A DNA stretch of 64,000 nt, taken from NCBI GenBank assembly GCA_013398955.1, contig VWPU01003241.1, positions 62,001 to 126,000 on the forward strand, written 5' to 3'. How positions within the stretch are numbered: the first letter of the stretch is position 1; each line of letters opens with the position of its first letter. The stretch is from Callaeas wilsoni. Taxonomy: Eukaryota > Chordata > Aves > Passeriformes > Callaeidae. Positions 23,418 to 34,505 of the stretch are shown here, one piece after another. The notes beneath the pieces were generated by a model. The model saw nothing but the letters and a program-made list of their open reading frames with translations, ran no database searches and had not been told where the DNA came from. Position numbers and translations under genes: made by a program.

Positions 23418-23582
23418 AATCATGGTAAATTACAGTGCAGGACGGATCAAAATCTTACAACCAAATTTTTAGGCTGCAAGCTGTGCTGCTTAGCTGCCAG
23501 CAGAGTAGTATAGCAGTATTAAGCAAAGGAAACATTGGATTCTGACAAAAAAGCATCATTTTTCTACTGTAACAGATGTCTT

Positions 23583-23634
23583 ACTAGACGATCTTTAAGG
23601 TCCCTTCCAACCCATACCATTCAATGATTCTACG
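23583..23634 (+). mobile_element. CR1 LINE terminal fragment
   Basis: About 50 bp: GATCTTTAAGGTCCCTTCC followed by CATTCAATGATTCTACGA, the CR1 3' terminus with its 8-bp repeat end. Separate from the CR1 165 bp upstream, since both have their own 3' ends. Confidence 0.8.
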
Positions 23635-25244
23635 AGCAGATCACATGAGCCTAAAATTCACGATTTTGCAAGGCACTGAACTTGGAAAAGTAGGTTGGTG
23701 GCCTGCTCAGGGCCTCATATGAAGCTGCAAAACCTTTATCCACTTGTGAGAGCTGGAAAGTGGCAACACCACAGGCACACCTGCACCTCTGCTCACGTAA
23801 CCACACTGCTGCTGGAGATGAACACACTTCATGGGATTTTGGTGGAGAAAGTTGACCAATAGCCTTGTGAGAAGCACAGAATTCTCATCAAGCATGTATA
23901 TGTATGGGAAAAGAGCCCTTCTCTCTGGCTGAGCACATACGAGATGTGCCCTATGGAAATGCCTGGAATGCCTCTCTGTAACAACCTTTTCCACCTGTCC
24001 AAGTGTTTGTTGCCCCCGCTTTGCCTTGATACATACACTGAAGGGTTGGTAACAGAGGGTCATGTCCACAAGACCATTCCTGCCACTGGCAGGTACAAAG
24101 CAACCTGCAGTGCTGCAGACTGCTCAGCACAGAGGCAAGAAGCATCAGACATGCAGAGAACACACCTTATGCAAGCCCCACAGATTGGGCACTAGTCAGT
24201 CCATCAACGCCATCCAAGCTCCAAGGTGTATATACTCCTTCTGCCCTCTGCAGCCCCCCTACAGAAGTTTTGCTTTCTGATGCTTTTTACTGAAGCTGCC
24301 ATCCTAACTGAAGTACTACAGAATGAGACAGGAGAACTGCTTAAGTCACTCAGCTTTTCCAAAAACTCATTTGCAGTGAGGCATTATAATATCATTAACC
24401 ACTCACAAGCTTCAAAGTTTGAAAATCTAATTTAATTGAGATTGCTGAAATTTGTTTTACTAACTTTCTTACCAGGGAACGGCATCTTTCCTGTAGCTAA
24501 GCCACATGAGACAGCAGATTTTTTTTTTCTCTTTCAAGTGTACATGTGACACTATACAGTTCAAAAGAATAATAGGCAGAAGCCTCAGAGAATTTCTATC
24601 TGCTCTCAAACTGCTTAGTAAACACTGCAAGATTATTTCTATAAAATGATGGATTACTGTTACTACAGGGAGAAATTTAGGTTTTAACTTGTTTAATACA
24701 AACATTTTTCTGCTGAATTCAATGGCTGGTCAGCATCTTTGACTTCCTTTTTTCATCAATAAAATGCTCTAGAAAATCTGTACAAATTCTTAGGCCCTGC
24801 AACAAATCTTACAGTAAGTTTCCATGTTCCTTTTATAACGGAACCTGAATACCATGGAGCTGAGCGGCAGAAGTTGACTTACAGAGCAAGAGCTCCACCG
24901 TCAGGCCACCGGCCAAAGGCAGAGAGCAGCAGCCACATCCTCTAACTGGACCTGTGGCTGCTACTCCATCAAAACTCCAGGTCACGTCTGCTGTCCACCC
25001 CCAGTCCCACCTACCTGACAACTGGGACAGCTTTGCTCAGCTTTTGTCCTGGCAGAAATGCTGCAGGCCAACTGTGAAGCAACATTACCCGTCAAACAAG
25101 TCACTGTGAAACCCCCAGCCTCGGGGGAACCGAGGCTCCCGACCCCCTTCACAGGACACCTACTTCCCCTGGAGAGAGAACACAGCCCTCCTCGTCTACC
25201 AGCTAGGAGCCAAACGCAGGATGTTTTAGAAAGGTCAGAACGCA
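23635..25244. other. Spacer between RRS1 3' end and ADHFE1 promoter
   Basis: About 1.6 kb with no recognised gene or repeat. Overlapping short frames on both strands, such as 120 codons at 23707-24069, resemble nothing known. Confidence 0.6.
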
Positions 25245-25250
25245 TTTATT
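25245..25250 (-). terminator. RRS1 poly(A) signal
   Basis: AATAAA on the minus strand, about 100 bp past the RRS1 stop, implying a short 3'UTR of roughly 120 nt. No other canonical signal lies between it and the stop. Confidence 0.8.
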
Positions 25251-25351
25251 GACAGATACGTGTGTGAATAAAGCACCGGGCAGGAGGCTGGCAGCGACAG
25301 TCCCTTCCCACGCCTCGGTGGGCAACCCCAGCCCGTGCTGCACACTGTCCC

Positions 25352-26440
25352 TCACGCTTTCTTTCTCCTGCCTCCGGCGGTGCCACCGCCCGCAGGCTTC
25401 TGCTGCTGTGGCTGCCGCCGGGCTCCGCTCTTCTTGCCGCTGCGCCCAGGCCGCTGCTGCCGGCGGCCGCGCTTGCCCCGCTTCGACTGCTTCTTGCCCT
25501 TGTTGGCAGCGGCCGCCTCGGCTTCCTCCTGCCGCAGCTGCTTGTTGACGGCGCGGGTGATGTCGAGCACCGGCTTCTTGCTGCTCATGTCCCGCAGCAG
25601 CTCCAGCTGCCGGCTGCGCTCGGCCGCCAGGTTGCCCAGCAGCGGCTCGAAGCGGCGCTTCTTGCCGCCGCTGCGGGAGGGCGGCTCCGCCGACTCCTTC
25701 GGCAGGCGCGGCTGGAAGCGGCCGAGCGAGGCGGTGGAGACGCGGGCGACGCGGGAGACCCGGCGCAGCTCGTCGCGGTCCTGGTGGCCGGTGGGGTGCA
25801 GGGGCGCGGCGGGCACGGCGCTCCCGGCGCGGTGGGCTCGGGCCAGGTTGCGCAGCCGGTTCAGCTCGTTCCGCGCCACCCGCTCCCGCTTCTCCCGCCG
25901 CAGCCGGGCGAACTGGTCCTCCTCGGGGTCGGCGCCCGCCGGCACCTCCGCCAGCCAGGCGCGGGACGGGTCTCCGCCCGCCCGCCGGTAGCCCCAGCGC
26001 CGCCGCCACTCCTTGGCCTGCTCGTCCCACACCAGCGAGGTTTTCTTCTTGCGGCGGATGCCCTTCAGCCGCGCGAACTGCTCCCAGCGCGTCGGCGGCC
26101 GCGGCTTCGGCGGCGGCTTCTCCCGCGGCAGGCGGAACGTGGGCTCGGGCAGCTGCGCCACCAGCGGGCCCCCGGCGCCGCCGGCGCGCTCGGCCGGCAG
26201 TTCCCAGAGCCGGGACACGAGCAGCTGCGTGTTGTCGCGGGCCAGCGCCCGCAGCAGCGCCTCCCGCCGCGGGCCGGCCCCGCGCAGCGCCGCCGCCGGT
26301 GGGGGGTTGCGGTCCACCGCCAGCAAATTGCCCAGGTCGTACTCCAGCTCCAGCTCCTTTTCCACCGTGATGCTCCGCCGCTTCTCCGCCTCCTGCTCCT
26401 CGGCGGCCGCCAGCACCGCCTCCACCCGCACGGCCGCCAT
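25352..26440 (-). CDS. RRS1: Ribosome biogenesis regulatory protein homolog (intronless, 362 aa)
   Basis: RRS1 is a nucleolar factor for 60S subunit assembly; with RPF2 it brings the 5S RNP (5S rRNA, uL18, uL5) into pre-60S particles. The frame is uninterrupted from ATG at 26440 to the stop at 25352; from memory the human protein is 365 aa. The conserved core covers roughly residues 20-200: ITVEKELELEYDLGNLLA, then DRNPP, LARDNTQLL, LPREKPPPKPRPPTRWEQFA, RLKGIRRKKKTSLVWDE and RRRWGYRRA. DPEEDQFARLRREKRERVA and NELNRLRNLARAH follow. Next come HPTGHQ, VARVSTASLGRFQPRLPKE and MSSKKPVLDITRAVNKQ. The last 50 or so residues are lysine/arginine/glutamine-rich and low complexity, a likely nucleolar-localisation tail. 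The frame stays open 62 codons further upstream, but the ATG at 26440 sits in GCCATGG context and starts the conserved region. Very high GC keeps other frames open too; those are not genes. Confidence 0.97.
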   Translation of the reverse strand: MAAVRVEAVLAAAEEQEAEKRRSITVEKELELEYDLGNLLAVDRNPPPAAALRGAGPRREALLRALARDNTQLLVSRLWELPAERAGGAGGPLVAQLPEPTFRLPREKPPPKPRPPTRWEQFARLKGIRRKKKTSLVWDEQAKEWRRRWGYRRAGGDPSRAWLAEVPAGADPEEDQFARLRREKRERVARNELNRLRNLARAHRAGSAVPAAPLHPTGHQDRDELRRVSRVARVSTASLGRFQPRLPKESAEPPSRSGGKKRRFEPLLGNLAAERSRQLELLRDMSSKKPVLDITRAVNKQLRQEEAEAAAANKGKKQSKRGKRGRRQQRPGRSGKKSGARRQPQQQKPAGGGTAGGRRKKA

Positions 26441-26720
26441 GGCAGGGGCTCCACGTGCGAGCGGCGCCGCCGCTGCCCCGGGAGGGCGACAAAGCTCCGC
26501 CGGGTCAGCGCGCCGGAACCGCCGTGCCCGGAACTGCCGTGCCCTCGGGGCGGGACGGGCGCAATGCCCGCCGGGAGATGTAGTCCCGTTCGCGCCGGCC
26601 CGCCAGAGGGAGCCGTGGCTCCTCACAGACCCGCCCGGGTCGGCGGCCGCCGCTGCGGTGTCACCGCGCCTCGGGTCCTCTGCCAGGGGACCCTGCGGCC
26701 GTGGCTTATGGGCAGGCGCT
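26441..26720 (-). promoter_or_regulatory. RRS1 CpG-island promoter
   Basis: GC-rich, CpG-dense and TATA-less sequence directly upstream of the RRS1 start codon, continuous with the GC-rich coding exon. It contains a ZNF143/THAP11-type site (listed separately) and ends where a CR1 copy begins at about 26726, so the useful promoter appears to be under 300 bp. The transcription start was not determined. Confidence 0.75.
26566..26584 (-). promoter_or_regulatory. ZNF143/THAP11 (SBS-type) binding site
   Basis: The minus strand reads ACTACATCTCCCGGCGGGC, close to the established ACTACAnnTCCCRGMRKGC consensus found in housekeeping promoters. It lies about 126 bp upstream of the RRS1 ATG, the usual promoter-proximal position. 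The match is seen in sequence; binding is inferred. Confidence 0.7.
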
Positions 26721-26725
26721 TCCAG

Positions 26726-27044
26726 TCACAGAATCACAGAGTCAGTTAGGGTGGAAAAGCCCTCTGAGGACATCAAGTCCAAACTGTGACCAAACATCAC
26801 TATGTCAACTAAACCAGGGCACTGAGTGCCACATCCAGTCTTTCATTAAAAACCTCTAGGGACAGTAACTCCACCACCTCCCTGGGCAGTCCATTCCAAT
26901 GTTTAATCACCCTTTCTGTGAAGAAATTCTTTCTAATATTCAACCTGAACCTCCCCTGGCGCAGTTTGAGATTATGTCCTCTTGTCCTGTCACCGGTTGC
27001 CTGGCAGAAGAGGCCAAACCCCACTTGGCTACAACCTCCTTTCA
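26726..27044 (-). mobile_element. CR1 LINE, 3' part (left of LTR insertion)
   Basis: On the minus strand this is the C-terminal coding end and 3'UTR of CR1: the translated stretch includes [21 protein letters not shown] and [10 protein letters not shown], the end of the ORF2 reverse-transcriptase protein, then the 3' tail finishing in TCTGTGATTCTGTGA-like sequence. It stops abruptly at the 6-bp target duplication (27039-27044) and resumes at 27518. It begins under 300 bp from the RRS1 start codon. Confidence 0.92.
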
Positions 27045-27517
27045 TGTGGAGAGTTGCTGGGATGAACCATACATACTTGTAGAGTTATTGTTGGAACTCC
27101 ATTTATTGATTATTAGAGGCCTGGTTATATACATTAGTTAGCTTGTTCACGAGCCACTTAGCAACTTATGATTGGATAATAGCTATTATCATGCATATAG
27201 TAATTAATGTGGATTGGCTATAGCTAAACAATCATGCTTTTTCTCTATTCTTTTCTTGTGGTTACATGCTCCTGTTTTCTCATCCTGTCTTCCCATCTTG
27301 TTACTTTCCTACCAGTGACTTTGTTTCTTCTTTCTTGCTTATTCAGGATAATCAAGGTTGCTGAGGCCTAGATTGTACACATTCCAATGAGCAGTTCCCA
27401 TGAGAAACTGCTATCAGTATCCATTTTCTCTGAGAAAATGTTCAACAACTATTGAAATCTGGATTGTGCACGTAGCTTAGCTCTGTATGTCCTTGCTCAG
27501 AGAGCCATTCTTCTACA
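27045..27517 (-). mobile_element. Solo LTR of an endogenous retrovirus, nested in CR1
   Basis: A 473-bp insertion bounded by TG...CA (TGTGGA / TCTACA on the plus strand) and by a perfect 6-bp target-site duplication, CTTTCA at 27039-27044 and 27518-27523. Read on the minus strand it has two CCAAT boxes, TATATAA (27125-27131) and AATAAA (27102-27107), the order expected in an LTR. No internal gag, pol or env sequence is present, so it is a solo LTR left by recombination. The family is not identified; a 6-bp duplication suits beta/alpha- or ERVK-like elements. Confidence 0.88.
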
Positions 27518-27636
27518 CTTTCATGTAGTTGTAGAGAAGGGTAAGATCACCCCTGAACCTCTTCTTCTCCAGGCTAAACAACCCTGGCTCCCTTGGCTGC
27601 CCCTCATGGGACTTAACGTTCTGGACCCTTCACCAA
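27518..27636 (-). mobile_element. CR1 LINE, 5'-ward part (right of LTR insertion)
   Basis: Continues the CR1 interrupted at 27044: on the minus strand it reads through the ORF2 C-terminal region, from GGTGAAGGGTCCAGAACGTT to TCTCTACAACTACATGAAAG. The CR1 is 5'-truncated at about 27636. Confidence 0.9.
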
Positions 27637-29953
27637 TGATACTAATGAAATCCCCAGTGACTCCCAGGCTGGAGTTGTGTGGGGTTCAGGGTGGCCCCAA
27701 ATCTGTCTCCTGCTGCCACCATGAGTGGTGCTGCAGTGGGAAGTATGTGGGAAGAGTCGGCATGTGAGGGAGGCAAATGCCAAAAGCAAAGAGGTGGGAC
27801 CATTGTAGAGTCAAGGAGGCCCCACAGCTTTCCTTGCCTTTGCCTGCATTAGGGACATGCCATGGCATCCAAACACTGAGACTGAGACACAGGAACGTAC
27901 TTCTCCCATGGGTGTTTTGTTTTGTTTTGTTTTTTGAGGGGGAGGGGGGCTTGTCTGTTTGTTTGTTGATGATTTTTTTAAAGCATATGATTCTGCCTGA
28001 TGCTCCTTCCTCTAAGTCCCTCTAAGTGCTCCTCGGAGGACCAAAATTCAAGTGTTGCATTGCAGCTCCACAGAGACTGACACAGGTGTTGTGGGTAAAT
28101 CTCCCTGCAGAGAAGGGAGGGGAGGAACAGCATTTGGGAAGCAGTATCATCTGGCAGATGTCTCAACAGACATAATTATAAGTGAGGTGATCAGGGTGAT
28201 ATGGCATGCTCCTAAAGGTCAGCTGGGTCAAAGATACCTCCATGCTATTTTTAAACAAATGGGCTACAGAAGAATCCTTTTATAGCTATACAGTGATTTG
28301 GCTGGTGTGGCCATGACATTTTGAGCTGATCCCTGGTGCCCTAAAAAGAAGCTCGTGATAGCACTTAGCTGTAGTGGAGGGAAATGATGGGTGTTTTTAT
28401 ACAATGTACAGTTCTCTTCTAAGTTATTATCCCATCTTTGCCTTTACGTTACTTTTGGAGTGATGGAAATGATTCTGAGTGCATTGTCACAGCAGTATTG
28501 TTGAAATGAAAACAAAATGCGATGTTTGTAATATGAGGACAAATAGCTGATTCTCAAATTCTAGTGGCTAGCATAACACAACTTACCCACAGCCTAACTA
28601 TGAAATTTTTTTTCCCCAAGTCAGCCGTTTTGAGCATGATTTGTATACTATGGAGCAACAGAGTCCCTATGTATTTAAATCCAGGCTGGTTGGCATGGAC
28701 TATTTTCTTGTTTACCACAAGATGGCATTGGATAATATTTTGTACCCTGTCTTGGACAGCTCATACTTTCACCTGGAATTGCAGATAAAATTAATTTTAA
28801 AGACAGTTCTTTAAAGAGATGCATAGGCACTATCTAGATTTAGGCATAAATTTAAACTTTTGAACTGCAAGGTCCACTGTTTTGGCAGTCTGGTTAATAC
28901 CTTTACACTGATCCAGGTACTGTCCTGTTTTATCCTTATGCAGCTAACTCTCAGAGTTCTTTTGGTCTGTTTTTGTACAAAGTGCAGAATGCTACATGCC
29001 TTGGGCTGAGAGGACATAATTGGTAATATCTATTGCACTTTCAGAGTTTCTTGAACTGTTAATGATTACCACTGGAACAGCAGAAGGAGTGCTTGCCAGG
29101 AATTGATCTTCTTGTTTTACCTGAAAACATGTAGAGGAATGTCAGAAGGTAAAAATTACTTTCTGGAAATTGCTGTGTTGATCTGAATTCCAGCCTTTTT
29201 ATGTATTCCAGGAACCTGCACCCCAGAGCGTGACCCTGCTTTTGGCATTTGCAGTTTGTGATTTCATGGCCTGGTTGGGAAGGTGGTAGTTGGAAGAATA
29301 CTGGAAAAGATTTGTAAACAAAGATTTGTAAATAGTCATGGATATTTTGGGAAACTGTCCCGTTCTGAGGAGGGGCTTCTGAGCATTATTACCAGGTACA
29401 TGGCTTCTGTTAAGGGAATAGGCGTGTGTGTACTTCTGCAAATCTGGGCTTTCCAAAAGATGGAAGGGTAATACCAATGTTCAATTATAGAAACAGCTTT
29501 TAGGAAATGAATGTTTTTATTATCTCATGTTTTATTCAGCTTTTTAAAAAGTCTTTTCCAGCAATTTTTAAAATAATGTATTTTTAGAAGTGTTTATTCA
29601 TTTTGATCATCTCTCTGTTTTGGGATTCCTGTGTTCCTTTTGGCATATCAAATACCACATTTCACAAACTGCCTGTGAGCTATGCTCAGCTATGGGGCTT
29701 GACAACAGCTAACTGTGGGCACTTACAATACCTAGATAATTAAACAATTTCTTCATTGCTCTCCCTTTCCCTGAGGTACTTTATCTTTTCAGTATGAACA
29801 ATAGCAATACATGTCACAGTATGTGCATATATGTGCTTAATGCCATACTCTTTTCTTGCTTTCTGTACTGGGAGGTGACCACACAGAGTTTGGATGCTCT
29901 TGCAAAGTGCAGTTTTTCTTTGGGGTGAGGAAGGTTGTAGAGTTTTGGGTCTC

Positions 29954-29974
29954 TTTTTTTTTTTTTTTTTTTTT
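29954..29974. repeat. Poly(T) tract, 21 bp
   Basis: Uninterrupted T21. It could be the tail of an old minus-strand insertion, but the neighbouring sequence is not recognised as one. Confidence 0.9.
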
Positions 29975-32900
29975 CCCCATATGAAAAATTTAGCTGGCTG
30001 AGAAACATAAGATGGCAGAGTATAATTTGCAGAAACACTTGTCCAAAAGATTATTTGAAAGCATAATGCAGGATATATGTGATGCACCAAAAGAACTACA
30101 AGATCAATGTGATATACTGTCAGGTTTGTTTTCCTTGTGAGAAAGAAGAAAGAATTATCCTACTTAACTTTTATTTTTGTAGCTTTTGTTCAGCTGGGCT
30201 ACAGCTTGAAGTTTGTGTTTGATAGGAGCTGCTCTAATGTACGGGATTCATGTCTCACTGTTAGTGATACCATTAACTTAGATTTACTCTTCAAACTTTT
30301 GCCAATTACCTCTGGATGGCAGTAGATGTAGTTACACGATGATTCAATCAATTCATAAGCCTGCTGTGAAGATTGTTATGAAGAACACTTTTATCAGGCA
30401 AACTCAAAGTGCTGATAATTTTGGAAAATAGTAGAAAGTGCCCTTAAAATATCCACACTATCTCCGAATTATTCCCTTCCACTGACTTTGTTCAGTACAT
30501 TTTGAAGTAAAAATCCGTGCTGTAGGATTTTTTTGTATAAGGGAGAAGTTGTTTGCTCACTGAAGCTATATTCAGTACAACAATTTATGGACCCAATTCT
30601 GCTTCCTGATACATTTTTTTTTATCCCTGTAAGATACATTTCATGTGTTTCAGCATGTATCCTATTTCATGGGACATATAAGTGTTTTTTCAGTCCAAAT
30701 AACAAAACAAAGGAATGCAAATTTGGCTAAACAAAGACTCTTTTCTAGTCACTAGTCCACATAATGTGAAAAAACTGTCTGTAAGAAATAAAAAAAAAAT
30801 CAAAGATTCAAGGCACTATCTTTTAAAAAATGTGAGAGTTGACTTTAGCAGTATAGCAAAACTACATCTGGTAGTCAGAGCTTTTCCTATTACAAGAATT
30901 AAATTCGCATTCCAGATAATGGGGCATTCCTTTTCATGGTTTCACCACTGTAAGGCCTTACTAGGAACCTCTTAGGGGACATGCTTAATTCTAAGCAAGT
31001 TGTGTTGATGGTGATGATACTGTCTGTGCTCGCACGCTTAAAAACATTTCTGGTTGGTTTGTAAAGGAGCAGGTTTCATTTTTCTGTCCAAAGATTTAAT
31101 GTGATTATAGCAGAATGCTGTATTTATGAAAAAAAACCCATGCAGATGAAACTCAGGAGGCTGTAGCTCTAGTTCTAAGACCTAAGACTAGGTAGATTGG
31201 AATGCAGTTACAAGTGGATAACTAAACAGAGCCTTATTTTTGGTGCAGAAGCCAGAACACAGATAGCTGGTGAGATAGCAGGGAGATTTGGATGACTGCA
31301 GGCACTGTGGAAAGTGATGGGTAGACCAGAATCTATTTTCATCATTTGGCTGGTTGTGACTGTGTGGTTTCATGGAATGGATTTTGGGTAAACAAAACAA
31401 AGCTAAGCTAATTTGAGGCCTTCCCAAGTGCTTGATGCCTATCTTGATATGCATTAGGGAATCAGACTGAGAACAGATTGTGATGTGGTTTGCTTTTTTA
31501 TGAGCTTAGCTGTGACCTGATTTTTGTTTGAGAAAGTTTTCTTGTAGCACAGTCTTAATATTAGAAATACCAGCGATGGTGTGGCTTGGTTTTGTTGGGT
31601 GTTTTTTAGGATAATTTAAAGAACAGAATGAGAACTTTATCAGGCAGTGATGGAAAGAATGGCAACATAGTAACACATTCCTGTTCCAGGGTCAGTCCTT
31701 CTTATCATCTGTCTAGAGTAGACCTACTTTTTGGCATAAGATTACTTCTACAAGTTAAAAAAAGGCAGTGAACACATTTCCTTCTTTTAGAACAAATCTG
31801 TCATACTCAGAGATTTGTCCTTGACTAAGTCTGCACTTGTAAACAGAAGAACAAAACAAGTTCCTCTGTTCTTAGGTTGGGTTCATGGTTGGAATTATCT
31901 CCGACATTGGAAGTGAGATGAAACGTGTAAGTCTTCATCCATGACACGAAAGATGTGCCGTAGTCACTACTGATTTTTGTTGACAGAAGGACACAAGACA
32001 AATTAAATGGAGCAAGAGGTTCAATACTATGAATCTGAGAGAAGGGTAAATGTATGTCTGCTGGCAATGACCATGCCAGTTCCTATATTCTCTTACTTTT
32101 GTGAGTCAGAAATAACCCATTTCCCAGAAGTGGCCTTCTTGGGACATGTTTTCAATAGAAAATCTCATCCTTTTATGTGCATGTACAGATACTCCATGCA
32201 CGTAATTAAACCTATGCAGATAACAGCATTCACATATGCAAGAGATATAAATATTGATTTTGGTAAAGGACAAAATATGAGACCTGGTCTTAAAGCAGGA
32301 CAATGCAATGTGCTCAGGACCATGATTCTTCAGGAACCTTTTGGGGAAATTTGAACCTGAGACAAGGCATAGATCCAAGCATCATTTCATACACACACCG
32401 TAACTATTTCATACATCTCAACTGCCTGAATCTTCCCCCAGTCCTTGCTGGATGACATGGAGATGCATGCAGAAGTCCTGCTTTCCAAAGGTGTCTTCAA
32501 AACCTCAGCACTACTTGATGGCAAGAAAAAGGCTTCCCAAACTGGGTTTGTAACCTTTTATCCTCCATTTTTCCATTCATCAGCAAGGCTGATCTGTCAG
32601 GATGGAATTTTGTCATCAGTGTTTTTAGACCATTTTGTTCTTAAAGCTACATTAAAGACTTCAAGGTCTTGCTAATACATTTCCAGTTGATAGTTATTAA
32701 TGTAATGGGAAAGTAGTCTTGGTTTAGATCTTTTTGGACACATAAACAGGGCACTTTAAAAGTTCAGTCCAACATATTAAGGAAGATTTCAACCACATGT
32801 AACCACAGGTGAATTTTGCAAGACAAGAAGCATCTGTAAACTTCTGTGAGCTTCTACCTAGGATGAATGTTGTGGCTTAGAGTAACCTAGGAAAAATTCT

Positions 32901-33527
32901 GTTGAACAAATGTTATTCATTTTGAATGTCATACAGCCTAGGGCTGTGGCTCTACATCATTACCAAGTGACGACAGATTTGGTTAAAATAGTTCTTATGC
33001 TGTAAAAAAAGTCCTAGATATTAACATAGTCAATTCACACGTTTTAGGCCATGCTTACAGGGTAGCTGAATCAGCATAGCTCCTGGGGTGGGGTGGGAGT
33101 GTGAATTCGTGGCTAGGCATTTGAGAGGGAGCAGCAATCTCTCAAACTGGTTTTTTTCCTGCGGGAATTAGCCACAGCTTGACTCACAATCAGGGATGGC
33201 TTCCCTTGGGAAGGCAATCATAGCTTGTACCTATACAGCCTACCAAAGCTCTTCTTGAAGAAGTCTATCTTGTAAAGGTGGCTTAGCTGCTCATGTAGCT
33301 GCAAAGATCTCCCATACCTCTTCCTGTAGCAACTAGAGCTCACAGCTTGCTGTGTTAAGGGAAAATGGCAGCTATTTGCTGTTACCTTATTATAATATAC
33401 TATAAACTAAACAAGTTGGTACATAGACTGCTCAGTCATTCCTGCAAAAGGTTCGGGAAAATCTCAGTTGGGTGGGGTGGGAATAACTGGAAGCAGGAAT
33501 GACGTTGGCCATCACAAGGCAACCTCC

Positions 33528-33548
33528 CTGCTGCTGCTGCTGCTGCTG
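33528..33548 (+). repeat. (CTG)7 microsatellite
   Basis: Seven perfect CTG units. The polyglutamine it gives in one minus-strand frame is not part of any recognised protein. Confidence 0.9.
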
Positions 33549-34410
33549 AATCAGAGCCCTCAGAGCTGGGGCAGGAAATCCCTGTCCTAATCTGCAGTCA
33601 GGGCTCTTGAGTCCTTGGAGGGGATGAGACTCTCCGAGCTGCTCAGAGCCTCCCTCATGCTGCCACAAACCCAAATCAGCTGTTCTGCACAGTGCATCTT
33701 TATTCTTTTTGTTTTCTGCAATGTGCCTCTGTTCCTCAGCAACTGCACAACATGAAAAGGGACAAAACAGGATAGATTCTCAGTTTCCAGAATCCTACAG
33801 GTACTGTGGGAGCTGCTCAATCTATAATTTTTCTGAGTTACTGAGGAAATTGTAAAGCAGGGCAGGGCAATTTTGTGTGTAGCAGTAGTTAGGAGCAATA
33901 AAATGAAAATAAATAAATATATTCACACAATAAACAAAAGGCACAAAATAGAAAGTTTGCTTCTTTAGCCAAGGGTGCATGAATGACAAAGTCCACAACA
34001 CTGTTAACTGTTGGTTTAAAACCTGCAGATTTCTCATACAACTCATGTTCACTCTTTGCTTCTGGGACTACCTGTCCGTGTGAGGTACTGTATGGAAATA
34101 CCAGTGTTTGCCAGGCTGCATTGTTGCTCCTTGTTGCCCCTTTCTCTGTAGCATTTACAGGGCCAAGCATGTACATTCTCTAGCTGCCCAAATATCCCTG
34201 GCTCTGAAAAAAGACACCTTCCTTTTCTATTGAAGGTGATGCTACACCTGCCTCCTCTCTGGGCTTCCAAATACTTGCTTTGCTCCATCCAGAATACACT
34301 ATCTGGAGTGCCTCAGAGGTTCTCTACAAAAACCATCACCTGGATCTTTGTTTTCCTCTCATCACTTTCATTTCCTTCTGTTGTTCCTTCTTCACTGCAT
34401 TAAAGCGTAT

Positions 34411-34505
34411 GCAGGATCATAGGATAGTTTGGGTTGGAAGGGACCTTTAGAGGCCACCTAGTCCTACCTGCCTGCAATGAGCAGGGACATCTTCAATTCA
34501 ATCTA
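34411..34505 (-). mobile_element. CR1 LINE 3' end fragment
   Basis: On the minus strand: AAGATGTCCCTGCTCATTGC, then GGCCTCTAAAGGTCCCTTCC and AACTATCCTATGATCC, the CR1 terminus. About 95 bp survive. Confidence 0.85.

Larger units (their letters stand above)
27637..34410. other. Gene-poor interval
   Basis: No coding exon, RNA gene or transposable element recognised. It contains a G/T-only tract near 27909-27936, a run of 21 T at 29954-29974 and a (CTG)7 tract at 33528-33548. Open frames are short and unlike known proteins. Confidence 0.6.

Noticed and set aside
25203..26492. A 429-codon open frame overlapping RRS1 on the same strand
   Set aside because: It is a shifted frame of the GC-rich RRS1 exon, rich in Gly/Ala/Arg/Pro, without any family resemblance; RRS1 itself is in another frame.
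25784..26749. A 321-codon open frame antisense to RRS1
   Set aside because: High GC leaves few stop codons; composition is low-complexity and no domain is recognisable.
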